A DNA stretch of 20,561 bases from Streptomyces cellulosae (GCF_000721105.1 NZ_JOEV01000078.1:1-20561); one strand, 5' to 3'; positions 1-9,915 are shown, counted from the stretch's first letter. The notes: generated from the letters alone by a model not told the origin. Numbers and translations: made by a program.

Positions 1-96
1 ATCGGCTCCAGCCGGGCCCACTGGCTGTTCGTCAGGTCACCACGCCTCACAGGACGTGATCATCTACGACCAAGATCCACTTTCGCAACAGGCCCT

Positions 97-128
97 AGGG
101 GCCTGTCACCCACTGGTGGCAGGCCCCT
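97..128 (-). terminator. Strong hairpin terminator after cfa
   Basis: A 14-bp stem with a CACT loop: AGGGGCCTGTCACC at 97-110 pairs with 115-128, with a single G-T wobble. It starts seven bases after the cfa stop codon. There is no long T-run, as is usual for Streptomyces terminators. Because it is nearly symmetric it could also stop transcription arriving from the left on the plus strand. Confidence 0.8.
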
Positions 129-134
129 CGCGCG

Positions 135-1436
135 TCAGTTCCAGGTACGGGAACGCAACGGCAGCCCGGACCGGCCGGACTCGGGGGTCTTCACGGCGAG
201 GACCTGGTTGACGCCGATGCGGTTGCGCTCGAAGGCGAGGGCGGAGGCCGCCATGTACAGCCGCCAGACGCGGGCCCGGCCAGGGCTGGTGAGCTGCACG
301 GCCCGGGGCCAGTCGGCCTCCAGGTTCGCGACCCAGCGGCGCAGGGTGAGGGCGTAGTGCTCGCGGATCGACTCGACGTCCCGGACCTCGAACCCGGCGC
401 GTTCGAGCTGGGTGACGGTGGTGCCGATCGGGGCGAGTTCGCCGTCGGGGAAGACGTAGGCGTCGATGAACTCGTCGATGTCGTACGTCGATTCGTCCCG
501 CTGGGGGCGGCGGGCGATCTGGTGGTTCAGCAGCCGCCCGCCGGGCTTGAGCAGCTGGAGGAGATTCTCGGCGTACTCCAGATACTTCTGCGAGCCGACG
601 TGCTCGGCCATCCCGATCGACGAGATCGCGTCGTACGGTCCGTCGGTGACGTCCCGGTAGTCCTGTACGCGGATCTCGACCCGGTCGGTCAGTCCCTCGT
701 CGGCGACGCGCTTACGGGCGTACGCCGCCTGCTCGTGGGAGAGCGTGATGCCGACGACGCTCGCGCCGTGCTCGCGGGCGGCGTGGATGGCCATGGAACC
801 CCAGCCGCAGCCGACGTCGAGCAGCCGCAGACCGGGCTTCAGGGCGAGTTTGCGGGAGACCAGTTCGAGCTTGTCGCGCTGGGCGGTCTCCAGGGTGCCG
901 CCGTCGCTCTCCGGGGCCGGCCAGTAGGCGCAGGAGTACACCATGCTGGGCCCCAGGACGAGTTCGTAGAAGTCGTTGCCGACGTCGTAGTGGTGGCTGA
1001 TCGCGCGCTTGTCGCTGTGCTTGGTGTGCAGGCGGCGGCGCGGTCTGCGGACTTCCTCGCGCGGCGGGGCGGGCGGGAGCGGGGGTCCGGCGAGGACGAA
1101 GAGTCCGCGTACGGCGGCCCGCACCTCGGGGTCGCGCAGGGCCTGGGCGAGACTGCGGGCGTCCTCGCCGCGCTCCCAGACGAAGCCGGCCAGCATGTCG
1201 AGGGCGGCGTAGAGATCCCCCTCGATGTCCAGGTCACCGGCGACCCACGCACGGGCGAGGCCCAGCTCGCCCGGCTTCCACAGCAGCCGGCGCACGGCCC
1301 GGCGATTGCGGACGACGAGTGTCGGCGCGCCCGGCGGCCCCGCCTGCGAACCGTCCCAGGCACGCACACGCACCGACAGAGGGGCTCCCAGCAACTGTTC
1401 GACGAGGCTCTTCAGCCGCGGCGCGGCGTCTGACAT
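135..1436 (-). CDS. cfa: Cyclopropane-fatty-acyl-phospholipid synthase (class I SAM methyltransferase)
   Basis: A 433-residue protein of the CFA synthase family. These enzymes transfer a methylene group from S-adenosylmethionine to double bonds of membrane phospholipid acyl chains. What is seen: an N-terminal lipid-binding-type region (about 1-125), a basic linker, the family signature HYDVGNDFY (149-157), YSCAYW (167-172), the SAM-binding glycine motif LLDVGCGWG (205-213), the active-site-like EHVG segment and the C-terminal NRIGVNQVL. Length is normal. The reading frame is open to 1640, but the ATG at 1434-1436 is chosen because GGAGGTG lies seven bases upstream and the upstream codons come from a low-complexity repeat. 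It is a single-gene unit between two strong hairpins. Whether it makes cyclopropane rings or another methylated lipid cannot be decided from sequence. Confidence 0.9.
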   Translation of the reverse strand: MSDAAPRLKSLVEQLLGAPLSVRVRAWDGSQAGPPGAPTLVVRNRRAVRRLLWKPGELGLARAWVAGDLDIEGDLYAALDMLAGFVWERGEDARSLAQALRDPEVRAAVRGLFVLAGPPLPPAPPREEVRRPRRRLHTKHSDKRAISHHYDVGNDFYELVLGPSMVYSCAYWPAPESDGGTLETAQRDKLELVSRKLALKPGLRLLDVGCGWGSMAIHAAREHGASVVGITLSHEQAAYARKRVADEGLTDRVEIRVQDYRDVTDGPYDAISSIGMAEHVGSQKYLEYAENLLQLLKPGGRLLNHQIARRPQRDESTYDIDEFIDAYVFPDGELAPIGTTVTQLERAGFEVRDVESIREHYALTLRRWVANLEADWPRAVQLTSPGRARVWRLYMAASALAFERNRIGVNQVLAVKTPESGRSGLPLRSRTWN

Positions 1437-2052
1437 GGCGTACACCTCCGTGACGGGGCGGATCCCGGAATGACCAACACCCACGTCACACATAAACACC
1501 TGCGAGGCCCGGCCGCAGTCCCCCATGCGCGTTACGGCTGAGCAAAATGCATGTACCTCGCACGCTTCCGTTTCCTCCCCACCCGCCCCGGCTCGCGCAC
1601 CCCGGCTCACCCCCCGGCCTGCGCGCCCTGGCTCGCACACCCCGGCTCACCCCCCGGCCTGCGCGCCCTGGCTCGCACACCCCGCCTTGACCCCCAGCAC
1701 GCTCATTCCGGCCTACGCGCCCCGGCTCGCGCTCTCCGTCTTGCCCGCCCCGTGGCCTGCGCACCCCGTGGCCTGTGCCCCCCGCCGTGCCCGCCCCGGC
1801 TCGCTCTATCCGCCCGCCCACCCGCCCGACTCGCTCGGAGATGGGGTGACCGCCCCTTGGGGCTCCGCCCCGGACCCGGGAGGGGACTCCGTCCCCCGCA
1901 CTCCTGACGGTTCGACAGCGCGCCCCGCGGCTCGCTCGGCCACCCCGGTTCGGCGGATGTCAGTGGCCTTGGCGACGAGGCTCCTTCAGGGCCGAAACCA
2001 GGGCCTGGGAGGCAGCCCACGGGCGCCGGGGCCGGGCACGGAGGCCGGCCGG
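1437..2052. other. Long intergenic region without a supported gene
   Basis: About 615 bases separate the cfa start from the ndh terminator. Open frames exist on both strands, but they translate to Pro/Arg/Ala-rich low complexity caused by C-rich repeats and lack start signals or recognisable motifs. The cfa promoter must lie in its left part (about 1440-1560 read on the minus strand). I could not single out convincing -35 and -10 elements. The 40-base tandem repeat is listed separately. Confidence 0.6.
1590..1684. repeat. 40-bp tandem repeat, about 2.4 copies, with degenerate tail
   Basis: The unit running 1590-1629 is repeated at 1630-1669 with only one substitution, and a third partial copy follows to 1684. 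Its core words are GGCTCGCACACC and CCCCGGCCTGCGCGCCC. Degenerate relatives of the same words (GCCTGCGCACCCC, CGCCCCGGCTCGC) continue to about 1805. The tract is strongly C-rich on the plus strand. It lies 150-370 bases upstream of cfa and is non-coding as far as can be seen. Confidence 0.8.
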
Positions 2053-2108
2053 GAACGCCGAAGGGGCCGCCCGCACCACGGATGGCGGGCGGCCCCTTCG
2101 GGGCGTTC
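2053..2108 (-). terminator. Terminator of ndh
   Basis: A long inverted repeat: GAACGCC plus AAGGGGCCGCCCGC (2053-2074) pairs with GCGGGCGGCCCCTTC plus GGCGTTC (2084-2108) around a short loop. The stem exceeds 20 bp with minor bulges. It begins 12 bases beyond the ndh stop codon. Confidence 0.85.
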
Positions 2109-2120
2109 GGTGACCGGAGG

Positions 2121-3536
2121 TCAGGAGGCCTTGGCCTGCTCGGCCTTCGGCTTCTCCTCGGCCCTGGACTTGTCCTCGGCCTTGCTCGCGGCAGCGACCG
2201 GCGCCGGCTTGGCGGCCTCGTAGAACTCCTCGCGGGGAGTCTCCAGGGCACCCAGCGCGACGACCTCACGCTTGAGGAACATGGCGAGCGTCCAGTCGGC
2301 GAAGACGCGGATCTTCCGGTTCCAGGTCGGCATGGCCAGACCGTGGTAGCCGCGGTGCATGTACCAGGCGAGACGACCCTTGAGCTTGATCTTCATCTTG
2401 CCCATGACGATCATCGCGACGCCCTTGTGGAGGCCGAGGCCCGCCACCGCGCCCTTGTTGGCGTGCGAGTAGTCCTTCTGCGGGAAGCCCCGCATACCGG
2501 AGATCACGTTGTCGCCGAGCACCCGCGCCTGACGGAGCGCGTGCTGCGCGTTCGGGGGGCACCAGGCGTTCTCGTTGCCCGCCTTGCGGCCGACGAGGTC
2601 CGGAACCTGGGCGTTGTCGCCCGCGGCCCAGATGTAGTCCGTGCCCTTGACCTGGAGCGTCGCCTCGCAGTCGACGTGACCGCGGGGGCCGAGCGGAAGA
2701 CCGTAGCGGGACAGGGCCGGGTTCGGCTTGACGCCCGCGGTCCAGACGATCGTGTTGGAGTCGACCTCAAGGCCGTTCTTCAGCACCACGTGACCGTCGA
2801 CGCAGGAGTCCATCGAGGTGGAGAGGTAGACCTCGACCCCACGGCCTTCCAGGTGCTCCTTGCCGTACTGGCCGAGCTTCGGGCCGACCTCGGGCAGGAT
2901 CTTGTCGGCGGCGTCGACGAGGACGAACCGCATGTCCTCGCGGGAGACGTTGTTGTAGTACTTCGCCGCGTCGCGGGCCATGTCCTCGACCTCGCCGATG
3001 GTCTCCGCACCCGCGAAGCCACCGCCGACGAAGACGAAGGTGAGCGCCTTGCGGCGGATCTCCTCGTCGTTCGTGGAGTCGGCCTTGTCCAGCTGCTCGA
3101 GGACGTGGTTGCGCAGGCCGATGGCCTCCTCGATGCCCTTCATACCGATGCCCTGCTCGGCGAGGCCGGGGATCGGGAAGGTGCGGGAGACCGCGCCGAG
3201 CGCGACGACGAGGTAGTCGAAGGGCAGCTCGTACGCCTCGCCGACCAGCGGGGCGATCGTGGCGACCTTGCGGTCCTGGTCGATGGTGGTGACCCGACCG
3301 GTGAGGACCTCCGCCTTGGGCAGCACGCGTCGCAGGGGTACGACGACGTGGCGCGGGGAGATGCTGCCGGCGGCGGTTTCGGGGAGGAAGGGCTGGTAGG
3401 TCATGTACGACCGGGGGTCGACGACCGTGACGGTCGCCTCGCCGTAGCGCATCTTCTTCATGATGCGCCGAGCTGCGTACAGGCCTACGTACCCACCGCC
3501 TACTACGAGGATCCTGGGACGCTCCGTGGTGCTCAT
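2121..3536 (-). CDS. ndh: Type II NADH dehydrogenase (NDH-2, FAD-dependent, non-proton-pumping)
   Basis: A 471-residue NDH-2 family flavoprotein, which oxidises NADH and reduces menaquinone at the inner face of the membrane without pumping protons. Seen: the FAD dinucleotide fold ILVVGGGYVGLYAARR (residues 9-24), the NADH-binding fold FVFVGGGFAGAE (168-179), WTAGVKPNP (265-273) and the second FAD motif AAGDNAQVPDL (304-314). A C-terminal segment around HRGYHGLAMPTWNRK through FADWTLAMFLKR is typical of membrane attachment. An Ala/Lys/Glu-rich tail of about 25 residues ends the protein. The ATG at 3534-3536 is chosen although the frame is open to 3791. MSTTERPRIL begins the conserved fold directly, with AGGTGG about 12 bases upstream. 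A Rex-type operator and stem-forming leader lie upstream, suggesting control by the NADH/NAD+ ratio. Ferredoxin-NAD(P) reductase-like homologues are the alternative, but length and motifs favour NDH-2. Confidence 0.92.
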   Translation of the reverse strand: MSTTERPRILVVGGGYVGLYAARRIMKKMRYGEATVTVVDPRSYMTYQPFLPETAAGSISPRHVVVPLRRVLPKAEVLTGRVTTIDQDRKVATIAPLVGEAYELPFDYLVVALGAVSRTFPIPGLAEQGIGMKGIEEAIGLRNHVLEQLDKADSTNDEEIRRKALTFVFVGGGFAGAETIGEVEDMARDAAKYYNNVSREDMRFVLVDAADKILPEVGPKLGQYGKEHLEGRGVEVYLSTSMDSCVDGHVVLKNGLEVDSNTIVWTAGVKPNPALSRYGLPLGPRGHVDCEATLQVKGTDYIWAAGDNAQVPDLVGRKAGNENAWCPPNAQHALRQARVLGDNVISGMRGFPQKDYSHANKGAVAGLGLHKGVAMIVMGKMKIKLKGRLAWYMHRGYHGLAMPTWNRKIRVFADWTLAMFLKREVVALGALETPREEFYEAAKPAPVAAASKAEDKSRAEEKPKAEQAKAS

Positions 3537-3770
3537 GCCATCGAGTATCCACCTGCCCCAGGGGGGTCGCTCGTGCGCCCCTTCACAAGCTTGGTCTGTG
3601 TGTGTGCTATCCTCCGCCGCCCAAGTGATCCACGTCATGGCGCGAACCGGGAACCTGTGACCATGAGGACCCGTTGTCAATGCCGCGTGAGCTGCCCGTC
3701 CGGGTCGCCGGACCCCGCGTGAGCCCCCTCGGCCGACCCCACACGAACCCTCCCCCGGACCCCCTCCCGC

Positions 3771-3808
3771 ACCCCTTCTGAACATGTTCAAGGGGGTATC
3801 GAACCCCC
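3771..3808 (-). promoter_or_regulatory. Mutually exclusive stems in the ndh upstream/leader region
   Basis: Two hairpins share the same strand. One is GGGGG/CCCCC (3792-3796 with 3804-3808) around a seven-base loop. The other is built on the perfect 12-bp palindrome TGAACATGTTCA (3779-3790), extended by ACCCC (3771-3775) with GGGGT (3793-3797) and one bulge. Both need 3793-3796, so they cannot form together. If the ndh transcript starts near the Rex site at 3857-3872, both would be in its 5' leader. A role in attenuation is inference. The palindrome alone could instead be a protein-binding site. Confidence 0.4.
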
Positions 3809-3856
3809 GGAAGGGTCAACGGGACCACTTTCGTGCTCCGGTAGGGCCCTATTCCT

Positions 3857-3872
3857 TGTGAAGAACTTCACG
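3857..3872. promoter_or_regulatory. Rex operator (ROP)-like site upstream of ndh
   Basis: TGTGAAGAACTTCACG matches the Rex consensus TGTGAA-N4-TTCACA at 11 of the 12 specified positions. Rex is the NADH/NAD+-sensing repressor that controls cydABCD and other respiratory genes in S. coelicolor. Read on the minus strand, the site sits between possible promoter elements TTCGTG and TAGGGC (17-base spacer), so bound Rex would block them. It lies about 320 bases upstream of the ndh start and downstream of ppx. Confidence 0.7.
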
Positions 3873-3894
3873 AACTTTTCCGACGACACGTCAT

Positions 3895-3918
3895 CGAGGG
3901 GCCCCGGAGGACCCCTCG
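3895..3918 (-). terminator. Probable terminator after ppx
   Basis: CGAGGGG (3895-3901) pairs with CCCCTCG (3912-3918), with two further possible G-C pairs inside the loop. It lies about 60 bases beyond the ppx stop codon and just upstream of the Rex site. It would separate the eno-to-ppx run from ndh. Confidence 0.5.
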
Positions 3919-3980
3919 GATGCGCTCATACGTTGTCCCACCTGCTCAGCAGAGGCCAACAGAAGATCAGGAACGGGCGC

Positions 3981-4922
3981 CTACGCCACCGAGAAAGCGA
4001 TGCCGTCGAGGATGTCGTGCTCACTCACCACGACCTCCTCCGCACCGATCCGCTCCATGATCGAGAGGAGGACGAGAGCCCCCGCGCCGATCACGTCGAC
4101 GCGCCCCGGATGCATGGAGGGGATGGCCGCGCGCTCGGCGTGGGTGGAGTGCAGGAGCCGGTCGGTGACCTCGCGGACCTTGTCGTACGGGATCCGGGAA
4201 TGGTGGATCGCCGCCGGGTCGTACTCGGCCAGGTCCTGCGCGATCGCGGAGACCGTCGTCACCGAGCCGGCCAGGCCCACCAGCGTGCGCGCCTCGCGCA
4301 ACGGGACCGTCTGCTCGGCGAGGTCGAGGGCCGCCTCGATGTCGGCCCGCATCGCCGCGATCTGCTCCGGCGTCGGCGGGTCCGTCACCTTGCCGTCCGC
4401 CACCAGGTGGCGCTCGGTCATCCGGACGCAGCCGACGTCCACCGAACGGGCCGCCCGCACGTGGTCCTCGCCCACGACGAACTCGGTCGAACCGCCTCCG
4501 ATGTCCACGACCAGGAACGGGCGGCGCAGGTCGTTCCGTCCCGCCAGTTCCCGCGTCGCCCCGGTGAAGGAGAACTCGGCCTCCTGGTCACCGGTGATGA
4601 CCTCGGGCTCGACCCCCAGGATGTCCAGCACCCCGCGGACGAACTCGTCCCGGTTCTCCGCGTCCCGGGAGGCGGACGTCGCCACGAAACGCAGACGCTC
4701 CGCGCCATGCTCCTTGATGGCCGCCGCGTACTGACGGCACGCGGCGAAGGTCCGCTCCAGCGCCTCGGGGGCGAGACGGCCCGTCCGGTCGACGCCCTGG
4801 CCGAGCCGGACGATCGTCATACGGCGGTCCAGATCGACCAGTTCGCCGGTCTCGGGGTCCGCGTCCGCGACGAGGAGGCGGATGGAGTTCGTACCGCAGT
4901 CGATGGCGGCGACTCGGGTCAC
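3981..4922 (-). CDS. ppx: Exopolyphosphatase, Ppx/GppA family (short actinobacterial form)
   Basis: A 313-residue Ppx/GppA phosphatase of the actin/Hsp70 ATPase fold. The family releases terminal phosphate from polyphosphate or hydrolyses pppGpp. Seen: the first phosphate-binding loop AAIDCGTNSIRLLVAD (residues 5-20), the glutamate-bearing segment VITGDQEAEFSFTGA (about 110-124), the second phosphate loop FLVVDIGGGSTEFVVG (about 136-151), and GLAGSVTT and VIGAGALVL near the end. It lacks the extra C-terminal domains of E. coli Ppx and GppA (about 500 residues), like mycobacterial Ppx proteins of 310-345 residues. The GTG start at 4920-4922 is supported by GGAGGA six bases upstream and a GTGA overlap with the DUF501 stop, implying translational coupling. 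Substrate preference cannot be read from sequence. Context matches Rv1026. Confidence 0.9.
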   Translation of the reverse strand: MTRVAAIDCGTNSIRLLVADADPETGELVDLDRRMTIVRLGQGVDRTGRLAPEALERTFAACRQYAAAIKEHGAERLRFVATSASRDAENRDEFVRGVLDILGVEPEVITGDQEAEFSFTGATRELAGRNDLRRPFLVVDIGGGSTEFVVGEDHVRAARSVDVGCVRMTERHLVADGKVTDPPTPEQIAAMRADIEAALDLAEQTVPLREARTLVGLAGSVTTVSAIAQDLAEYDPAAIHHSRIPYDKVREVTDRLLHSTHAERAAIPSMHPGRVDVIGAGALVLLSIMERIGAEEVVVSEHDILDGIAFSVA

Positions 4923-5464
4923 TGATCGTCCTCCTTCACGGGGCCGTCCTGCGGGAGCGTCACGCACGTCCCCTTGCGCCACCACTCGGGCAGCATCTGA
5001 AGCGCCTCATCCCCCAGCGGGTTCACACCGGGTCCGGCGGCCAGGGAGTGGGCGACCAGGACGTGCAGGCACTTCACCCGGTCCGGCATGCCGCCCGCGC
5101 TGGGAAAACCCTTCAGCTCCTCGATCTCGTCGCGGCGCCGGATGTAGTCCTCGTGGGCGGCCCGGTAGGCGTCGGCCAGCTCCGGGTCGCTCTCCAGACG
5201 GGCCGTCATCTCCTTCATCACGCCGTTCGCCTCCAGCGTGCCGATCGCCGAGGACGCCTTCGGGCACGTCAGGTAGTACAGCGTCGGGAACGGCGTGCCG
5301 TCGGGCAGGCGCGGGGCCGTCTCCACGACGTCCGGCTGTCCGCACGGGCAGCGGTGCGCGATGGCGCGCAGACCGCGCGGCGGGCGGCCCAGCTGCTGCT
5401 TGAAGGCCTCGACGTCCGCGTCGGTGGGCTCGGTGCGCGGGGTGGTCGGCGGGGGCGTTTGCAT
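4919..5464 (-). CDS. DUF501 family protein of unknown function
   Basis: A 181-residue soluble protein of the DUF501 family, found next to enolase and Ppx in actinobacteria (Rv1025 in M. tuberculosis). Seen: a Pro/Thr-rich start (1-13), LGRPPRGLRAIAHRCPCGQP (25-44), the TCPKASSAIGTLEANGVM block, GGMPDRVKCLHVLVAHSLA and a final NPLGDEAL...PEWWRKGTC. The conserved Cys and His residues (HRCPCG, TCP, KCLH) suggest a metal site or a redox role, but no function is established. The ATG at 5462-5464 has only a weak GAGAG-type ribosome site. The gene sits 100 bases after divIC, across a palindromic spacer, and overlaps ppx by four bases. Confidence 0.85.
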   Translation of the reverse strand: MQTPPPTTPRTEPTDADVEAFKQQLGRPPRGLRAIAHRCPCGQPDVVETAPRLPDGTPFPTLYYLTCPKASSAIGTLEANGVMKEMTARLESDPELADAYRAAHEDYIRRRDEIEELKGFPSAGGMPDRVKCLHVLVAHSLAAGPGVNPLGDEALQMLPEWWRKGTCVTLPQDGPVKEDDQ

Positions 5465-5482
5465 GCCTGTACGAGAGTCTCT

Positions 5483-5534
5483 CTGGAGTATCTGAGGTCT
5501 GAGATATCTCAGACCTGGAGTATCTGCGGTCTGA
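5483..5534. repeat. Palindrome and direct repeats between divIC and DUF501
   Basis: A perfect 22-bp palindrome with half-site AGGTCTGAGAT is centred at 5505/5506 (5495-5516). It is embedded in two 20-base direct repeats, TGGAGTATCTG-A/C-GGTCTGAG, starting at 5484 and 5516. On the minus strand it lies in the leader of DUF501, 19-70 bases before its start. It could be a transcript hairpin that tunes DUF501-ppx expression, a binding site for a dimeric regulator, or a small repeat element. Confidence 0.8.
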
Positions 5535-5564
5535 GGTACTGCGGAATATGAGGTGGCCGGCGGT

Positions 5565-6041
5565 TCACTGGTCGGAGGCGTCTGCCTTGTCGACGCCGTC
5601 CCAGACGTTCGCGTACCAGGAGCGGTCGGCCGCGCCCAGATCGGCGTGTGACTGCTCGGCCGCCTTCGGGTCGATGACGATGAAACCGGTCTCGCCCGGC
5701 ATCACGTAGTGCAGCCGCTGCCGGATCTGCTGCGCCGCGTACGCGTCGTCCTGCCAGCGTGCCTTGAGGTCGCGCAGGTGCTGGACCCGCTGCCGGGCCT
5801 GCTCCTGCAGACGCTGCTGGTCGGCGATGTCGGCGCGCTGGGAGACGTACTGCCTTATGGGATAGGCGAGTGCCACGACCAGCGTGCACAGCACGAGGGC
5901 GAGCAGCGCCGCGCGGCCGGTGAGCCGGGAGCGGCGGGCCTGCCGTTTGGTCTGGGATCGGTAGACACGGGCCGCCGTCTGCTCGCCGAGCAGCCTGATC
6001 CTGGTCGCGGTGGAGAACCGGTCCCGGTCCTTCACGGCCAT
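5565..6041 (-). CDS. divIC: Septum formation initiator, DivIC/FtsB family
   Basis: A 158-residue bitopic membrane protein. The family joins FtsL and FtsQ at the division septum. Seen: a basic cytoplasmic N-terminus (1-41), one membrane helix AALLALVLCTLVVALAY (44-60), a Gln/Arg/Leu-rich coiled-coil (about 63-100) and the DivIC/FtsB motif IRQRLHYVMPGETGFIVI (106-123), then an acidic tail. The ATG at 6039-6041 has GGGAGG six bases upstream. A second ATG five codons earlier (6056) is possible but lacks that spacing. It lies 131 bases downstream of eno, as Rv1024 follows eno in M. tuberculosis. In Streptomyces, divIC loss mainly affects sporulation septation, from published work on the family. 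Identification rests on fold, size and context. Confidence 0.88.
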   Translation of the reverse strand: MAVKDRDRFSTATRIRLLGEQTAARVYRSQTKRQARRSRLTGRAALLALVLCTLVVALAYPIRQYVSQRADIADQQRLQEQARQRVQHLRDLKARWQDDAYAAQQIRQRLHYVMPGETGFIVIDPKAAEQSHADLGAADRSWYANVWDGVDKADASDQ

Positions 6042-6060
6042 GTCCCGCCTCCCCATCACA

Positions 6061-6113
6061 CGTGCGTACGTCCCCGCACACGGTACGGGACCGGGTACGG
6101 GGACGTACGTACG
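6061..6113 (-). terminator. 16-bp stem between eno and divIC
   Basis: Positions 6061-6076 pair with 6098-6113 (core CGTACGTCCCCG with CGGGGACGTACG, plus four outer pairs of which one is G-T). The 21-base loop contains the direct repeats GGTACGGGA and GGGTACGGGG. It lies 60-112 bases beyond the eno stop and 20 bases before divIC. It may trim or terminate most eno mRNA so that less divIC is made, or it may shape the divIC leader. Confidence 0.55.
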
Positions 6114-6145
6114 ACTGGCTAAGGATTGACTCCGGCGAGGCCGGT

Positions 6146-8794
<2,649 letters not shown>

Positions 8795-8862
8795 TCATCC
8801 CACACTTTCACCAACCCGGACATTCGGCGCGAAGTGTGCGTGAACTCCCGCTGCTTTTCGCC

Positions 8863-9915
8863 CTATTCGACACCAAGTCCAAGGGTCTGGCCGGGGGTGA
8901 TGCGACTCGGGTCGGTACCGATGGCCTGCTTGTTCTCCTCGTAGAGCGCACGCCATCCACCTTGGAGGTCAAGGGAGTCGGCGATGGACCCGAGCGTGTC
9001 CCCGACGCGAACCGTGTACGAGTCACCGCGGGCGGCGTGACGGCCGCCGGAGGAGCCGGCGTCGTCGGTGTCGGCGAGCGCGCCTTCCGGGGCGCTGTCG
9101 CCGCGGTGCTTGCCGCCGCTGGCCGTGACGTCGAGGGCTCCGGTGTCGACGAGGCTCGAAGTGCCGCCCACCCGCCAGGAGTTGTCCGGGATGCCCGAGT
9201 TGTCCTGCTTGGCGGCGCCCGAGGACGTGTCGTCGGGGTTCTGGGAGCCACCGGCTTCCGGACCGGAACCGGCGGAACCCGAGGAACCAGAGGTATCAGA
9301 GGAAGGGTCGGACTTGGCTGGATTGTCCGCCGGGTCCGAGGAGTTCGACGTACCCGAGGAGGCGTCCGACGACGGGGTGGAGGCGGACGGCGAAGGTGTG
9401 CCCGAGGTCGCACCCGAGGACGAACTTCCGGATGAACCGGACAGCAAACCGCCGGAGTCGGACAAGCCGGGCGAGTCCGATTCGCTCGACGCGTCCGATC
9501 CACCGCCTCCCAGACCCGTGTCGACATCGGCCGATGCGGAGTCCTTGCTCAGCCCGTTGAGCAGGCCGCAGGTGGACCAGTAGCCGACACCCTTGTCGGC
9601 GAGGATCTTCTCGGCGACCGCGATCTGCTGGTTGCGGCTGGCCTGGTCGGGGCGCGAGGCGTAGTCGAGACCACCGTGCTTCTCCCAGTCCGCCTGGGCG
9701 ATGTGGAGTCCGCCGTAGTATCCGTCGCCGCTGTTCTCGCTCCAGGAGCCGCCGGTCTCGCAGTTGGCGACCTGGTCCCAGGTGGTGCCGCTGGCCGCGC
9801 TGGCGCCGGTGGCGGCGAGCAGCGGGATCGCGATGGCGGTGCCGGTCACTCCGGCCGCGACGAGGAGAGCCGGGGCCTGGCGGGGGCGACGATGACGGCC
9901 GTTCCCGGAGAGCAT
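8863..9915 (-). CDS. rpfC: Second secreted Rpf-like muralytic enzyme with long linker and LysM domain
   Basis: A 350-residue paralogue of the downstream rpfA product. Seen: a signal peptide (1-40, cleavage near GASA-ASG), an Rpf domain (about 41-118) with catalytic Glu in NCETGG (E53) and cysteines C52 and C116, a Ser/Gly/Asp/Pro low-complexity linker of about 170 residues, and a C-terminal LysM domain (about 300-350, YTVRVGDTLGSIADSL). The linker is acidic and serine-rich, suited to spanning the wall. The ATG at 9913-9915 follows GAAAGG at eight bases and begins the signal peptide. The open frame extends further upstream without support. A clear promoter lies at 9986-10013. No riboswitch is seen here. 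The rpfC name follows the S. coelicolor gene next to rpfA and is less certain than the family. Confidence 0.88.
   Translation of the reverse strand: MLSGNGRHRRPRQAPALLVAAGVTGTAIAIPLLAATGASAASGTTWDQVANCETGGSWSENSGDGYYGGLHIAQADWEKHGGLDYASRPDQASRNQQIAVAEKILADKGVGYWSTCGLLNGLSKDSASADVDTGLGGGGSDASSESDSPGLSDSGGLLSGSSGSSSSGATSGTPSPSASTPSSDASSGTSNSSDPADNPAKSDPSSDTSGSSGSAGSGPEAGGSQNPDDTSSGAAKQDNSGIPDNSWRVGGTSSLVDTGALDVTASGGKHRGDSAPEGALADTDDAGSSGGRHAARGDSYTVRVGDTLGSIADSLDLQGGWRALYEENKQAIGTDPSRITPGQTLGLGVE

Noticed and set aside
1..96. Possible tail of a gene entering from the left edge
   Set aside because: Fewer than 100 bases with open frames in several phases and no recognisable motif. Nothing can be called before the cfa terminator.
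357..1433. Long plus-strand frames opposite cfa, ndh, ppx, eno, mazG and the Rhs gene
   Set aside because: They are mirror frames produced by high third-position GC. The opposite strand encodes clear conserved enzymes in each case.
1437..1640. N-terminal extension of cfa and similar upstream extensions of ndh, eno, P450 and divIC frames
   Set aside because: Good ribosome sites precede the internal starts, and the extensions lack family similarity or run into upstream genes and repeats.
1525..2269. Long open frames on both strands between cfa and ndh
   Set aside because: They read Pro/Arg/Ala low complexity from repeats, overlap terminators and the ndh 3' end, and have no ribosome sites or motifs.
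3779..3790. TGAACATGTTCA as a LexA/SOS box
   Set aside because: The Gram-positive LexA box needs four bases between GAAC and GTTC. Here there are only two, and the gene downstream is a respiratory enzyme.
3792..3808. tRNA T-arm-like hairpin on the minus strand (GGGGG-TTCGATA-CCCCC)
   Set aside because: No matching acceptor, D or anticodon arms are found at tRNA spacing on either side, so it is treated as part of the competing leader stems.
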